Counted from the stretch's first letter, positions 8,969 through 17,950 are shown. The stretch is 44,573 nucleotides of DNA from Syntrophomonadaceae bacterium (GCA_003554395.1 PWGD01000063.1:1-44573); one strand, 5' to 3'. Notes: generated by a model not told the origin, from the letters alone. Made by a program: numbers and translations.

Positions 8969-9370
8969 ATGGATCACCGGGAGACGGACCGCTCCCAACT
9001 CTTGCGGGAACGATACAAAGACGATCTATTTCCCTGTAAACTCGGCATCAAACTTGAGGAAGTCCGGGCCGGCTATGCCCGGGTAAGCATGGTGGTTACC
9101 CCGGATATGCACAACTTTAACGGCGTCACCCACGGCGGGGCCCTGTTTACCCTGGCCGACACCGCCTTCGGTATGGCTTCAAATACCAGGGGAACGGCTT
9201 TGGCAATGCATATCAGCATTAATTACCTTAAGGGCACCGTCAGCGGCGACCGCCTGACTGCTGAAGCTGAAGAAGAGCACCTGACCCGCTCTACCGGAAT
9301 CTACCGCATGAGCGTATACAAGGGCGAAGATAAAGTAGCCCTGTTAAGAGGAACCGTATTCCGAAAGTAG
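8969..9370 (+). CDS. PaaI-type hotdog thioesterase
   Basis: Acyl-CoA thioesterase of the PaaI/PaaD hotdog family, 133 residues, normal length. The HGGALFTLADTAFG segment is the family active-site helix. ATG at 8969 has AAGGAGG 8-14 nt upstream. An in-frame start at 8825 lacks such a site and adds 48 unrelated residues. PaaI enzymes hydrolyse stray ring-hydroxylated or aryl-CoA thioesters and free trapped CoA, which suits an aromatic-acid locus. It is divergent from the CoA-transferase gene, so the 190-nt interval probably holds promoters for both. Confidence 0.88.
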   Translation: MDHRETDRSQLLRERYKDDLFPCKLGIKLEEVRAGYARVSMVVTPDMHNFNGVTHGGALFTLADTAFGMASNTRGTALAMHISINYLKGTVSGDRLTAEAEEEHLTRSTGIYRMSVYKGEDKVALLRGTVFRK

Positions 9371-9435
9371 GGCCGGCAGCATTAAAACTTCGGTCCCCAA
9401 AATAAAATCCCGCCGCCAGTACAAGAAGGTAAAAT

Positions 9436-9570
9436 GTGCTTTTGAATGTGCTGGTGGTTGTAATGATCTGCGCCGGAGCCTCGCTGCTAGGGGTGGAATC
9501 AAGCGCCGAATACTACCGGGGAATGGCCAACAGCTACCTGGAACAGGGCATTGGCAGGGTAGAGGGCTGA
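9436..9570 (+). CDS. Possible small membrane or secreted peptide, unrecognised
   Basis: GTG start 5 nt after AAGAAGGT; 44 residues. The N-terminal half is hydrophobic (LLNVLVVVMICAGASLLGV) and could be a signal or membrane segment. The C-terminal half is polar (YYRGMANSYLEQG). I do not recognise it. It could be the decayed end of a larger gene, since it lies next to repeat sequence. Low confidence. Confidence 0.25.
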   Translation: MLLNVLVVVMICAGASLLGVESSAEYYRGMANSYLEQGIGRVEG

Positions 9571-9619
9571 TGACAGCTCTAACACGGTATTAATGCTGCC
9601 GCTTATAGATTTTGCGTCC

Positions 9620-9659
9620 TGGCCCCCTGCAAAACCCCTGTGCCGGTTTGGCCCCCTGC
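9620..9659 (+). repeat. Direct repeat TGGCCCCCTGC, two copies
   Basis: TGGCCCCCTGC occurs at 9620-9630 and 9649-9659, starts 29 nt apart, in otherwise non-coding sequence. Closely spaced GGCCCC-rich repeats resemble the multiple-repeat ends of IS21-type elements, so this may be a relic end. No transposase remains nearby. Confidence 0.45.
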
Positions 9660-9741
9660 TTTCGGTTAGATTATGCCCGGGATTGGCCGCCGTGTAAATT
9701 GATTTAGTCTGCAGACAATGATCAGCCTTCTTAAGATATTC

Positions 9742-9770
9742 TTGTTTATATTCAAAATTTGCTATATACT
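9742..9770 (+). promoter_or_regulatory. Predicted sigma70/sigmaA promoter for usp
   Basis: TTGTTT at 9742-9747 and TATACT at 9765-9770 are separated by 17 nt, in AT-rich sequence ending 87 nt before the usp start. Not tested experimentally. Confidence 0.5.
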
Positions 9771-9857
9771 ATAAACGCAGGACACCAGAAGCATTTATAA
9801 CCTTACTAAACCGCTCCTATCAGCGGCAGATTTGAAAAGAAAGGACGTGCACCGGGG

Positions 9858-10280
9858 ATGGATAAAATTTTACTGGCCACAGATGGATCCAAACATTCAA
9901 AAAAGACCATTGAACAGGCTATTGAATTTGCTAAAAAATTTGAAACTGAAGTCACTCTCCTCTACGTCATTGAAGTGAACCCGCAGCAGGGTTACGATTT
10001 CTTTGCCTCCTACAAAAAAAAGGAACAGGAACTGATCAGCACCGGTGAAGAAGTCCTCCAAAAAGCGGCCGAATCTTTTAAAGAACAGGGGATTGCGGTC
10101 AATACCAGGCTGGAAAAGGGAAACCCTGCCGATATTATCTGTGATATTGCCCATAAGGAAGACTTCGGACTGGTCATCCTGGGCGGCAGGGGCCTGGGCA
10201 AAATCAGCGGGGTCCTGCTGGGAAGTGTCAGCAACGCCGTGGCCAACTGCCTGGGTAAAAATCTTATGATCGTCAAATAG
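9858..10280 (+). CDS. Universal stress protein, UspA family
   Basis: 140-residue single-domain Usp with the ATP-binding type motif near the C terminus (GGRGLGKISGVLLGSVSN, of the G-x2-G-x9-G-S/T kind) and the standard start (ILLATDGSKHS). Usp proteins bind ATP and help survival in starvation or stress; a direct metabolic role is not known. It stands alone with its own promoter-like sequence upstream and a strong terminator downstream. Nothing links it to the aromatic genes except position. Confidence 0.92.
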   Translation: MDKILLATDGSKHSKKTIEQAIEFAKKFETEVTLLYVIEVNPQQGYDFFASYKKKEQELISTGEEVLQKAAESFKEQGIAVNTRLEKGNPADIICDIAHKEDFGLVILGGRGLGKISGVLLGSVSNAVANCLGKNLMIVK

Positions 10281-10331
10281 CTTTTAATATGGCCCCCCTC
10301 GGGGTTTCCAATTATTCCTGGCATAAAAAAA

Positions 10332-10368
10332 ACGGGTGCCTTTTAAAGACAAGGTACCCGTGTTTTTT
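10332..10368. terminator. Bidirectional intrinsic terminator between usp and thiolase
   Basis: Stem at 10332-10342/10351-10361 (11 pairs, one G-U) with an A run before and TTTTTT after, so it can stop both the usp transcript and the convergent thiolase transcript. Confidence 0.85.
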
Positions 10369-10419
10369 ATTATATCCCTACATCTTATATCCATTTCAAT
10401 GAGCAGCTCTCTGCCGGCT

Positions 10420-11616
10420 CTAACCGCTTACTTTTACCACCATAGCCGCACCGGTATCGCCGGCGGCGCAGCCGGTAAACAAACCGTAACCACCGCCTGC
10501 CAGGACCAGTTCCTCAATCATTTCAATAATGCAGCGCCCCGCCGTCGGGCCCTGGGGATGGCCAAATATGATTGAGCTTCCGTAATTATTAAAATCCATC
10601 ACGTCAATCCCGAGTTCATTAGCCAGGTAGATATCATTGGCGGCGAAGGGGTTATGGGTTTTGATTACCTTGACATCTTTAATGGTCAAACCCGCTTTTT
10701 CCAGGGCCATCTTGGCAGAAGGAACGGGCGAAATCGCCATATGGGCCTTCGGAGCCCGGCTGTAGCCGTAGGAAATAACCCCGACCTCCACACCGGGATC
10801 CGCGCTCAATGCAAGGGCTTCCTCCCTCCCGGTCACGATGACGCCGCAGTTACCGTCAGCCGGGTGAGTTTGTGAACCAAAAGTGTGGGCCCCGTCCGGA
10901 AGCACCGGTTTGAGCCGGGCCAGGCCCTCTTCGGTGGTTTGGGCTATGCCTTCATCGGCCTCCAGCAGGCCTTTTTCCTTTCGACTGATCTTGAATTCGA
11001 CCGGAAACATGTAGCGTTTTTGAAATTCGCGATCATTCTTTAACGCATCCAGGTACTGCTCGTAACGCTTGAAGGTCACTGCGTCACACTGCTCCCTGGT
11101 AATATCTCCGGCCATACGCACCACGTTTTCGGCGGTTTGAATCATGGAAGTGCCGCCCCAGGGGTCTTTTCCAAAATGATCCATAACCCAGTCTTCCGAA
11201 ATAACCTGCCCCCCGGGCCCGAGGGGATTGGGCCAGACCGTGTGGGGCCCGTTGGAAGTGCGGTCGACCATCAGGCAAAAAATGGTTTTGTGCGAACCCG
11301 TTTCAATACCCATGGCCGCCATATTAATGCCGGTAGTCGAAGTGGAGCAGGCCTGGGATATATGGACCGCTGAAATCCTTTCCGCTCCCATCATGGCCGC
11401 CGCCCAGGGCGAAGAATAGAAACTATAGGGCTGCCCAATCGTCTTCCCAAATACCAGGTAGTCAAAGATAGCCGGATCGATCTCCCTGTCCGCAAACCAT
11501 CTCTTGGCAGTAGAGGCGCCAAGTTCAATGGCGTTTTCGTTGGCCAGGCTGCCCTGCCAGCGGGAAAATGGGGTGCTGTAATAACCCCGGTACGGAATAA
11601 ATGCTTTTGAATACAT
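10420..11616 (-). CDS. Thiolase family protein (acetyl-CoA acyltransferase)
   Basis: Thiolase of 398 residues that would cleave a 3-oxoacyl-CoA with CoA. The nucleophilic Cys90 is in SQACSTSTTG. Near the C terminus are the His of FGHPQGPTAG and the second Cys of TGCAAGDTGAA, so all three catalytic elements are present. Start ATG at 11616 with a GGGGAGG site just upstream. It is a single-gene unit convergent with usp and divergent from the TRAP operon. Context suggests beta-oxidation of a dicarboxyl- or acyl-CoA formed after ring cleavage; the substrate cannot be read from sequence. Confidence 0.9.
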   Translation of the reverse strand: MYSKAFIPYRGYYSTPFSRWQGSLANENAIELGASTAKRWFADREIDPAIFDYLVFGKTIGQPYSFYSSPWAAAMMGAERISAVHISQACSTSTTGINMAAMGIETGSHKTIFCLMVDRTSNGPHTVWPNPLGPGGQVISEDWVMDHFGKDPWGGTSMIQTAENVVRMAGDITREQCDAVTFKRYEQYLDALKNDREFQKRYMFPVEFKISRKEKGLLEADEGIAQTTEEGLARLKPVLPDGAHTFGSQTHPADGNCGVIVTGREEALALSADPGVEVGVISYGYSRAPKAHMAISPVPSAKMALEKAGLTIKDVKVIKTHNPFAANDIYLANELGIDVMDFNNYGSSIIFGHPQGPTAGRCIIEMIEELVLAGGGYGLFTGCAAGDTGAAMVVKVSG

Positions 11617-12208
11617 TTTCTGCCTCCCCTTGGTTAATTAATTTATTTGACCTATTGTTAACATTTTTTCTTTTCATATATTTTTTTCGCCATTTCAGCC
11701 TCCATTCCTGCCGGACCGGGAAATTATATTGGCCCCGACTCAAAACTAACCTTAAGGGCATATTCATGATTTAGACAATAAATAATAGCCCCTTAACCCT
11801 CTATAAAGCTTTTGAAATATAAGGGTTAAAAAGTTGCGCCTTATTTAACAATATGATATAAAATCGTATATAGTTATTTGAACAAAAAATCATTATTGAT
11901 TATTAAAAAGATTTGTGTTAGACTTAACCATATTATTATCAGAACTATTCGTGCATTTGAAACTGACCTACCCGGTTGATCTCGGACTTCAGATTTACTT
12001 CATGCCTATGGAACCGTAAGTGTATCGCTTTTTTAATTTCGTCAACCGAATGGATTGAAAAGTTTTACGGGGCTTCTTTATCCGCCTCCATCTTAAGCTC
12101 ATCAAAAGAAGGTGATGCTATAGGAGCATAAAGGTGTATATCTGTAAGAGTTTTGGGATCAGAAATTGTTAACAGCTTCACATTATCAGAAGGAGGGTCA
12201 AGTAAGTA
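11617..12208. other. 592-nt AT-rich divergent intergenic region upstream of thiolase (-) and dctP (+)
   Basis: No gene seen. It contains an 8-bp perfect inverted repeat TTAACCCT/AGGGTTAA at 11793-11800/11822-11829 with a 21-nt spacer, a possible operator or hairpin. A weak promoter candidate (TTGATT, 17 nt, TAGACT) lies near 11900-11930. The dctP ribosome binding site GGAGG lies near 12192. The long leader suggests regulated expression of the transporter. Confidence 0.5.
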
Positions 12209-13339
12209 ATGAAAACCAAGCTTTTTTTGCTGATGCTGATTTTAGCCCTGGTGCTTGTGCCCGTTCTCAGCGGTTGTGAACCGGCAGAAGAACCGGTCGA
12301 TGAACCGGTCGATGAACCTGATGAAGAACCAGTGGATGAGCCGGAAGAAGAAGGCCAGAGCTTTATCCTGGAATTCGCTACATTCTGGCCGGAAGGAGAC
12401 TTCCAGGTAGCCGAGGGCCACAAAAGCTGGGCCCAGGAAATTTCTGACCGCGTGGCTGCCGAAACACCGCATACGGTCGACTTTAACTGGCATTACGCCC
12501 AGGCATTACTTGAAATGCCGGAACTTTACGGGGGAACTGCCGACGGGGTTGCCGATATCGCGACCACCTGCCCGGCCTATACACCGGGTGTATTCCCCAT
12601 AACGGACGCTTTTGAACAGCCTGGTTTTAATAACGACAATGCCCTGGTTGCTTCTGTGACCATGCACGAAGCCTGGAAGCAGTACGAACTGCTGCAGGAA
12701 GAGTACGCCGACGTCAAGATCATGCACTTCTGGGCTACCGGGCCCGGCGATTTTATGACCAATACCAGGGTCGAAACAATGGAAGACTTAGACGGCCTTG
12801 ATATCAGGGCTGTGGGAGGTACAATACCCTGGGTTAGAGCGCTGGGAGCCAACCCGGTTTCCTTCGGCATGGGCGCCTCTTATGAAAATATTGAAACCGG
12901 GGTCGTAGACGGTCTGCTTGCTCCGACCGATACGCTCCAGGGCTTCAGGCTGGCAGAAGTAACAGATTATATCACCAAGTGCCCGCCTACCTATAACATT
13001 ATTTTCATGAAGGTTATGAACTGGGATACCTGGAATGCATTCCCCGAATCAGTGCAGCAGATTTTCGATGAAGTGAACGAGGAATTTGTAATCGAGTACG
13101 GAAAACTGAGGACAGACTATACCGTTGAAGGCCAGAGATTTGGCGTCGAAGAACACGGTATGGAAGTTATCGAACTTACTGAAGAGGAATACCAGCGCTG
13201 GGTGGACCTGATCGACCCGATCATGGAAGATTGGGTTGAACAGGCTGATGCTGCCGGACTGCCGGGCGACGAGATCATGGATCTTGCCCTCGAGCTCGAT
13301 GCCAGATTCTCTGAAGAATATGGAGACTACGGCAATTAA
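12209..13339 (+). CDS. dctP: TRAP transporter solute-binding lipoprotein
   Basis: Extracytoplasmic binding protein of a TRAP carrier, 376 residues. A lipoprotein signal with lipobox LSGC puts the lipidated Cys at position 23. It is followed by an acidic, repetitive linker of EPVDEP units (residues about 25-48) that tethers the binding domain to the membrane. The remainder is DctP-like. Substrate unknown; TRAP proteins of this family bind C4-dicarboxylates, 2-oxo acids or aromatic acids, and the neighbourhood makes an aromatic or fatty carboxylate plausible. A large hairpin separates it from dctQ, consistent with more binding protein than permease being made. Confidence 0.92.
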   Translation: MKTKLFLLMLILALVLVPVLSGCEPAEEPVDEPVDEPDEEPVDEPEEEGQSFILEFATFWPEGDFQVAEGHKSWAQEISDRVAAETPHTVDFNWHYAQALLEMPELYGGTADGVADIATTCPAYTPGVFPITDAFEQPGFNNDNALVASVTMHEAWKQYELLQEEYADVKIMHFWATGPGDFMTNTRVETMEDLDGLDIRAVGGTIPWVRALGANPVSFGMGASYENIETGVVDGLLAPTDTLQGFRLAEVTDYITKCPPTYNIIFMKVMNWDTWNAFPESVQQIFDEVNEEFVIEYGKLRTDYTVEGQRFGVEEHGMEVIELTEEEYQRWVDLIDPIMEDWVEQADAAGLPGDEIMDLALELDARFSEEYGDYGN

Positions 13340-13386
13340 AAGGTAACATAAGGGCAAGTATTGTATGTGTTACCTGTGTAGCTGAA

Positions 13387-13440
13387 AGAGAGGGCTTTCA
13401 CCCCCCGGGATACGTCCCCGCAAAGGTGGATGCCCTCTCT
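13387..13440 (+). promoter_or_regulatory. Large hairpin between dctP and dctQ
   Basis: A 9-bp perfect stem AGAGAGGGC/GCCCTCTCT (13387-13395/13432-13440) extends, after one mismatch, by six more pairs (13397-13402/13425-13430, one G-U). No T run follows, so it is more likely an mRNA-stabilising or partly terminating element than a full terminator. It would protect the dctP message from 3' decay. Confidence 0.65.
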
Positions 13441-13489
13441 AATCGAACAAACAAATCTAAAAATGTTAACTTCAGGGGGGCGGTTGTAC

Positions 13490-13990
13490 TTGCTAAATCT
13501 ATTTGAACGATTTGTCCAAAACCTGACCTGGCGAACAGCACAGTTAGCCCAGCTGGCCATGGTCGTTGTGATGGCCATAACTGTAACCAATGTGATAATC
13601 CGTATCCCTTTGAGGCCGATCGGGGGCGCCGTAGAACTGGTAGAAATGTCCGGCGCCGTGCTGCTCGGCCTCGGTGTTGCTTATACGGCTATCATGAAAG
13701 GCCACATCATGGTCGGAGTCCTGGTGGAACGTTTCTCGCCCCGGGTACAGGGTTTAATTGAACTTGTTGTTTCTACCATCGCTCTTGTTTTCTCATATCT
13801 CCTGGCCAGAGAAATTTTATATTTTGCCTATGAAAGAATGATGGCCGGATATGAAACCGGACACCTGAAAGTTCCCATAGCTCCTTCTATTTACCTGGTT
13901 GCTTTTGGCTTTATTATGCTGGCTATGGTGCTGCTGCTGGATCTAATCAAGGCTGCAATTACTGTCGTTAAGGGAAGTGAAAGTCAATGA
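13490..13990 (+). CDS. dctQ: TRAP transporter small permease
   Basis: Four-helix small membrane subunit of the TRAP carrier, about 166 residues from TTG at 13490, preceded by AGGGGGG 9 nt upstream. An ATG at 13430 is in frame but sits inside the 3' arm of the dctP-dctQ hairpin and lacks a well-spaced ribosome binding site, so TTG is preferred. Membrane segments are visible at roughly residues 20-40, 50-70, 90-110 and 130-155. The stop overlaps the dctM start (ATGA). Confidence 0.85.
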   Translation: MLNLFERFVQNLTWRTAQLAQLAMVVVMAITVTNVIIRIPLRPIGGAVELVEMSGAVLLGLGVAYTAIMKGHIMVGVLVERFSPRVQGLIELVVSTIALVFSYLLAREILYFAYERMMAGYETGHLKVPIAPSIYLVAFGFIMLAMVLLLDLIKAAITVVKGSESQ

Positions 13991-15291
13991 GCCCAATCCA
14001 AATCGGGGTTATTTCAATCTTGTTTGTTTTTATCTTCCTTTTTGCAAGAATGCCCGTCGCTTATGTAATGCTGGTAGTAGGAATGACCGGTTTTGCCATC
14101 GTAAGAACCCCTGAGGCCATGTTTTCTCTTTCCAGCCAGACCATCTATAACACCTTCGCTTCCTATTCCCTGTTGGTTGTTCCCATGTTTGTCTGGATGG
14201 GCTATGTGGCCTTTTATTCCGGTTTAAGCTCAAGAATTTACGACGCTACCTATAAGGTCATGGGCAGCTTAAAAGCGGGCCTGCTTCTGGCAACTATAGC
14301 TGCATGCACCGCTTTTGGAGCAATCTGTGGTTCAACGACGGCTACTGCGGCAACGATGAGTGCCGTAGCCCTGCCGGAGATGAAAAAATATAAATATAAT
14401 CGATCTCTTTCCACGGCTACGATCGCTGCGGCTGCTATTCTGGGGGTCATGATTCCACCCAGTGTCATTTTCATCCTCTACGGAGTCTCCGCAGGTGAAT
14501 CTATTCGCCGCCTGTTCATGGCCGGTATCTTCCCCGGACTGCTTTTAATGGTCTTGTTTATGCTGGCTGCCTACCTGCAGACAGTGCGAAGGCCCGAACT
14601 GGCGCCGGCAGGAGAAAGCGTTTCCTGGTCTGATAAATTTAAAGCCGTCATCAGCGGCGGAGTAGAAGTGATCATAATCTTCATAGCCGTAATGGGGGGG
14701 CTTTTTGGTGGAATCTTCACCCCAACCGAAGCCGGGGCTGTCGGTGTTTTCGCCACCCTGGTCGTGGCCCTGATCAGGCGTCAGCTGAGCTGGGAAGGCT
14801 TCAAAAACTCTCTAACAGACTCGGTTCGCATATCGGCCATGATCATGTTTCTGGTAGCGGCAGCGGCAATTTACGGCCGCTTTTTGGGTATGACCGGATT
14901 ACCTAGAGGACTCGCCACCTGGGCAGTGGAGCTTCCCCTCCCACCCGTGGCTATTATAGCGGTTATTCTTATTATCTACCTGATTTTAGGATTCTTTATT
15001 GACGCCCTGGCCCTGATTCTTCTCACCGTGCCTATTTTTTACCCGGTGGCGGTAGAGCTCGGCTTTGACCCGATCTGGTTTGGGGTCATCATTGTGCTGG
15101 CCCTGGGAATGGGTGTGATTACCCCTCCGGTTGGGGCCAATGTTTATGTTGTAGCCGGGGTGGACAGGGAAACCCCGGTCATGGAAATTTTCCGGGGCGT
15201 AGGCTGGTACCTGGTGGCAATCATAGTATGTGCCGCCCTTCTGATCGCCTTTCCCCAGATTGCCCTTTTCCTGCCCAGTTTTGTCCAATAG
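13987..15291 (+). CDS. dctM: TRAP transporter large permease
   Basis: Twelve-helix channel subunit of the TRAP carrier, 434 residues, normal length, overlapping dctQ by 4 nt. Family features include the GSTTATAATMSAVALPEM segment, GVMIPPSVIFILYG and, near the C terminus, GVITPPVGANVYV. It uses an ion gradient to import the substrate delivered by DctP. A strong terminator follows, so the transporter is a closed three-gene unit. Confidence 0.94.
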   Translation: MSPIQIGVISILFVFIFLFARMPVAYVMLVVGMTGFAIVRTPEAMFSLSSQTIYNTFASYSLLVVPMFVWMGYVAFYSGLSSRIYDATYKVMGSLKAGLLLATIAACTAFGAICGSTTATAATMSAVALPEMKKYKYNRSLSTATIAAAAILGVMIPPSVIFILYGVSAGESIRRLFMAGIFPGLLLMVLFMLAAYLQTVRRPELAPAGESVSWSDKFKAVISGGVEVIIIFIAVMGGLFGGIFTPTEAGAVGVFATLVVALIRRQLSWEGFKNSLTDSVRISAMIMFLVAAAAIYGRFLGMTGLPRGLATWAVELPLPPVAIIAVILIIYLILGFFIDALALILLTVPIFYPVAVELGFDPIWFGVIIVLALGMGVITPPVGANVYVVAGVDRETPVMEIFRGVGWYLVAIIVCAALLIAFPQIALFLPSFVQ

Positions 15292-15344
15292 AATTTTGAA
15301 AGGCTAAGCCCGTTGACTTTGAAAATAAAATAATGCCATAAAAT

Positions 15345-15383
15345 AAGCACAAGCCGGACAAACACTTTCCGGCTTGTGCTTTT
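15345..15383 (+). terminator. Intrinsic terminator after dctM
   Basis: Perfect 14-bp stem at 15345-15358/15368-15381 with a 9-nt loop, running into TTTT. It closes the TRAP operon and lies before the convergent response-regulator gene. Confidence 0.85.
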
Positions 15384-15506
15384 GCCTAACCCTGCTAGCC
15401 CGGCCACAACGCACCTCAACCAGGCAAAATCAATCAAAAATATATTATCAAACTATCTCAAGAACAGGTGCCATCTCCCTTTTTCAGCATGCCCATGCAG
15501 GTTGCT

Positions 15507-16238
15507 TCAATTCCCAATATTGTGATCGCCGAAATCATTTGCAGTGGGCTTTTCAATAATAAACAGGCTATCTTCGCTGTTTCTGCTCAACTTCATGGCC
15601 TTCGAAATGGCCTGGGTCCGGTTTTTAACCTGCAGTTTGCGGTAAATATTACGCAGGTGCGTTTTTACAGTATCCACGGCCAGGTTTGTGGCCGAGGAAA
15701 TTTCTTTGTTGGTCAGGCCCCGGACCAGGTGTCTGAGGATTTCCTGCTCCCTCGGGGTCAGCTCGACAGGTTCTTCATCTTTTTTCAACGGTTTTATTTC
15801 AGTATGTTTTTTGCTCAGGCGGGTATAGTCGTTAACAATTTGCCGAAAAACAGACTGGTCGATTATGGTTTCGCCGCCGTGCACCCTTTTAATAGTATCA
15901 ATTAAATTCTGCCGGCTGACATGTTTGAGGATATAGCCGGAAGCCCCGGCCTGCAGGGCTAAGCGAATAGACTCAGTATCCTCAAATACAGTCAAAAAGA
16001 TAATTTTTATATCTGGATTGCGGGCCAGGATTTGCCTGGCCGACTCAATTCCGTTGACACCCTCCATTTTAATATCCATCAGTATAATATCGGGGGCCAG
16101 CGCCTGGGCTTTTTCCAGCGCTTCGCTACTGTTGCCACAGCTTCCGGCTACAGTTATCTCTTCGCTATCATCCAGCATATTGGCCAAGCCTTCTCTGACC
16201 ATCGGATGATCATCGACAATGAGTAAGCTTATGGTCAC
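15507..16238 (-). CDS. NarL/FixJ-type response regulator
   Basis: DNA-binding response regulator of 243 residues. The receiver domain has the acidic pair D9-D10, phosphoacceptor D55 (LMD) and the late Lys (ILKH). The C-terminal LuxR-type helix-turn-helix reads LTPREQEILRHLVRGLTNKEIS and continues to VDTVKTHLRNIYRKL. GTG start at 16238 overlaps the kinase stop by 4 nt and has GGAGGAG upstream. It forms an operon with the sensor kinase and probably controls the adjacent TRAP operon, the methyltransferase or the aromatic genes; the target is inferred from position only. Confidence 0.92.
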   Translation of the reverse strand: MTISLLIVDDHPMVREGLANMLDDSEEITVAGSCGNSSEALEKAQALAPDIILMDIKMEGVNGIESARQILARNPDIKIIFLTVFEDTESIRLALQAGASGYILKHVSRQNLIDTIKRVHGGETIIDQSVFRQIVNDYTRLSKKHTEIKPLKKDEEPVELTPREQEILRHLVRGLTNKEISSATNLAVDTVKTHLRNIYRKLQVKNRTQAISKAMKLSRNSEDSLFIIEKPTANDFGDHNIGN

Positions 16239-17950
16239 TTTCCTGGCTCCTCCCTGGAAGTGGTTTTAACGGGAATACTGACCTTAATTTTGGTGCCTTT
16301 ACCGGGCTTAGAATCAATTTTGCAGTCTCCGCCCAGCAGCAGGGCCCGTTCCTGGATTCCGGCCAGGCCCAGGCGGTGCATAGGCTGCAGCTGGTCATCA
16401 TAATTTTTATTAATCCCCAGACCGTCATCCTCTACAACCAGCTCCACATTTTCATTTCCGAGAGCAAGGCTTACTTTGACGTTGGAAGCTCCGGCATGCT
16501 TGATCACATTGGTCAGGGCCTCCTGCAGGATTCTGAACAGGGCTACTTCTGTTTTCGAAGCCAGCCTCTGTTTTTCGCCGGTAATTTCCAGCTCAATGGG
16601 CAAATTATACTTCTCGCTGATACTGTTGGCATGAGCTTCTACGGCCGGGACCAGGCCGTAGTTGTCTAAAATAATCGGCCGCAGGTCGTATAAGATCCGC
16701 CTGATTTCCTGGATCTGTTCATTGAGGATGCCCGTTAATTCAATGATTTCTCCATGCCATTTTTCCGGCTCCATTTCTTCGGTTGAAGATAGGCGCTGCA
16801 GGCGGTACCAGATGGCGATCAGGGACTGGATAATCCCATCGTGCAGATCGGCGGCTATAAATTTACGCTCATCCTCCTGGGCAGTAATCAGTTTATTGAC
16901 CAGCTGGTGCAGGAGCTGTTCCTTTTGCCCCAGCATGTCGATCAACCTGGCATTTTCTATAGCCACGGCAGTAGCCCGGGCAATGGCAAATATTATTTCT
17001 ATTTCTTCACCGTCAAAACCTTTCGCTTCCGGCGGGCGATCCACCTGCATAATGCCAATTGATGTGCCCTTGCTCAAAATAGGGGCCAGCACAACCCAAC
17101 CGTAATTAAAGTCCTCGACATTTTCCCTGGTCAGCATTTTCTCGCTGTTCCGGGGGTTAACTACCACGGGCTGGCCGGTTTTGATCGCTTTTTTTATGGC
17201 CGGAAAGCCCGGCCTGCCTTTTAAGGCCTTAAATTTTCCCTTTAAAACCGGATCGTAGCTGCCCACCGCAACGGCGGGAATCAAGGTCTGATCGTCTTCA
17301 TCAAGGAGGTAAATACAGCTTTTGGCCGAAAACAAGTCCGCAGTCAACTGGGCTACAACATGGAGGACCTGCCTGATATCCAGGGTAGAGCTGATCGTAT
17401 TGATCATTTCCAACCAAACGGATAGCTTTCTCAGGTGGCGATCTTTTTGCCTATGGAAGAGGGATTCCTGGATAATATCGGCCATGTGCCGCCCCAGGGA
17501 AGCGGCCTTGGCCAGCATATATTCGCCGGTCTGGTAATCAGTGTTGAATATGCCAATTTCCATGGTTCCCACCGGATCGCCGGCCTGTAAAAAAACCGGC
17601 AGATTGGTGGATATGACTGGAGCCAGGGGGTCAAGCAATTTTTTTCTGTGCCTGTTTTCGGGTTTAGAGAGATAGTTATTTAACTGGATACAACGTTCCG
17701 ATTGGACAGCAGTCCCGCTATCCAGGTGGCCCGGTTGCCTGGAAGAATGCCAGCAAACCGGCACCTTACCTTCACGAAGGAGCATCAGGGTGGCCCGGTG
17801 AAAATCATAATGATCTACCGAAGCCTGCAGGGTATGCTGCAGGTTAAGATCTACCTGTTCAATCGATTCAAAATTAGGACTGACCCGGCAAATTAGGATT
17901 AACTCCGGTTTATCTTTCTTTCCTGACGACTGCCCGCTCTTAGTTGTCAA
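16235..17950 (-). CDS. GAF-domain sensor histidine kinase, NarX/DegS type
   Basis: Soluble sensor kinase of 571 residues. The N-terminal 170 residues look like a degenerate GAF-type sensory region. A clear GAF domain spans about 190-330. A HisKA_3 dimerisation helix with the phosphoacceptor His in AADLHDGIIQSL lies near 370, and a HATPase domain follows (EALTNVIKHAGAS; VEDDGLGI; GLAGIQERA). No transmembrane segment is visible, so it senses a cytoplasmic signal, possibly a small aromatic or redox ligand bound by GAF. Start TTG at 17950 is a weak choice. Cotranscribed with the response regulator. Confidence 0.9.
   Translation of the reverse strand: MTTKSGQSSGKKDKPELILICRVSPNFESIEQVDLNLQHTLQASVDHYDFHRATLMLLREGKVPVCWHSSRQPGHLDSGTAVQSERCIQLNNYLSKPENRHRKKLLDPLAPVISTNLPVFLQAGDPVGTMEIGIFNTDYQTGEYMLAKAASLGRHMADIIQESLFHRQKDRHLRKLSVWLEMINTISSTLDIRQVLHVVAQLTADLFSAKSCIYLLDEDDQTLIPAVAVGSYDPVLKGKFKALKGRPGFPAIKKAIKTGQPVVVNPRNSEKMLTRENVEDFNYGWVVLAPILSKGTSIGIMQVDRPPEAKGFDGEEIEIIFAIARATAVAIENARLIDMLGQKEQLLHQLVNKLITAQEDERKFIAADLHDGIIQSLIAIWYRLQRLSSTEEMEPEKWHGEIIELTGILNEQIQEIRRILYDLRPIILDNYGLVPAVEAHANSISEKYNLPIELEITGEKQRLASKTEVALFRILQEALTNVIKHAGASNVKVSLALGNENVELVVEDDGLGINKNYDDQLQPMHRLGLAGIQERALLLGGDCKIDSKPGKGTKIKVSIPVKTTSREEPGK

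Larger units (their letters stand above)
9371..9857 (+). other. 487-nt gap between thioesterase and usp genes
   Basis: No well-supported gene. The stretch holds a weak 44-codon reading frame (9436-9570), a pair of 11-bp direct repeats (9620-9659) and a good sigma70-type promoter just before usp (9742-9770). The first 300 bases are GC-rich and the last 120 AT-rich. Confidence 0.6.

Noticed and set aside
13430-13990. dctQ starting at ATG 13430
   Set aside because: The codon lies in a hairpin arm without a suitable ribosome binding site; TTG 13490 has AGGGGGG at the right distance.
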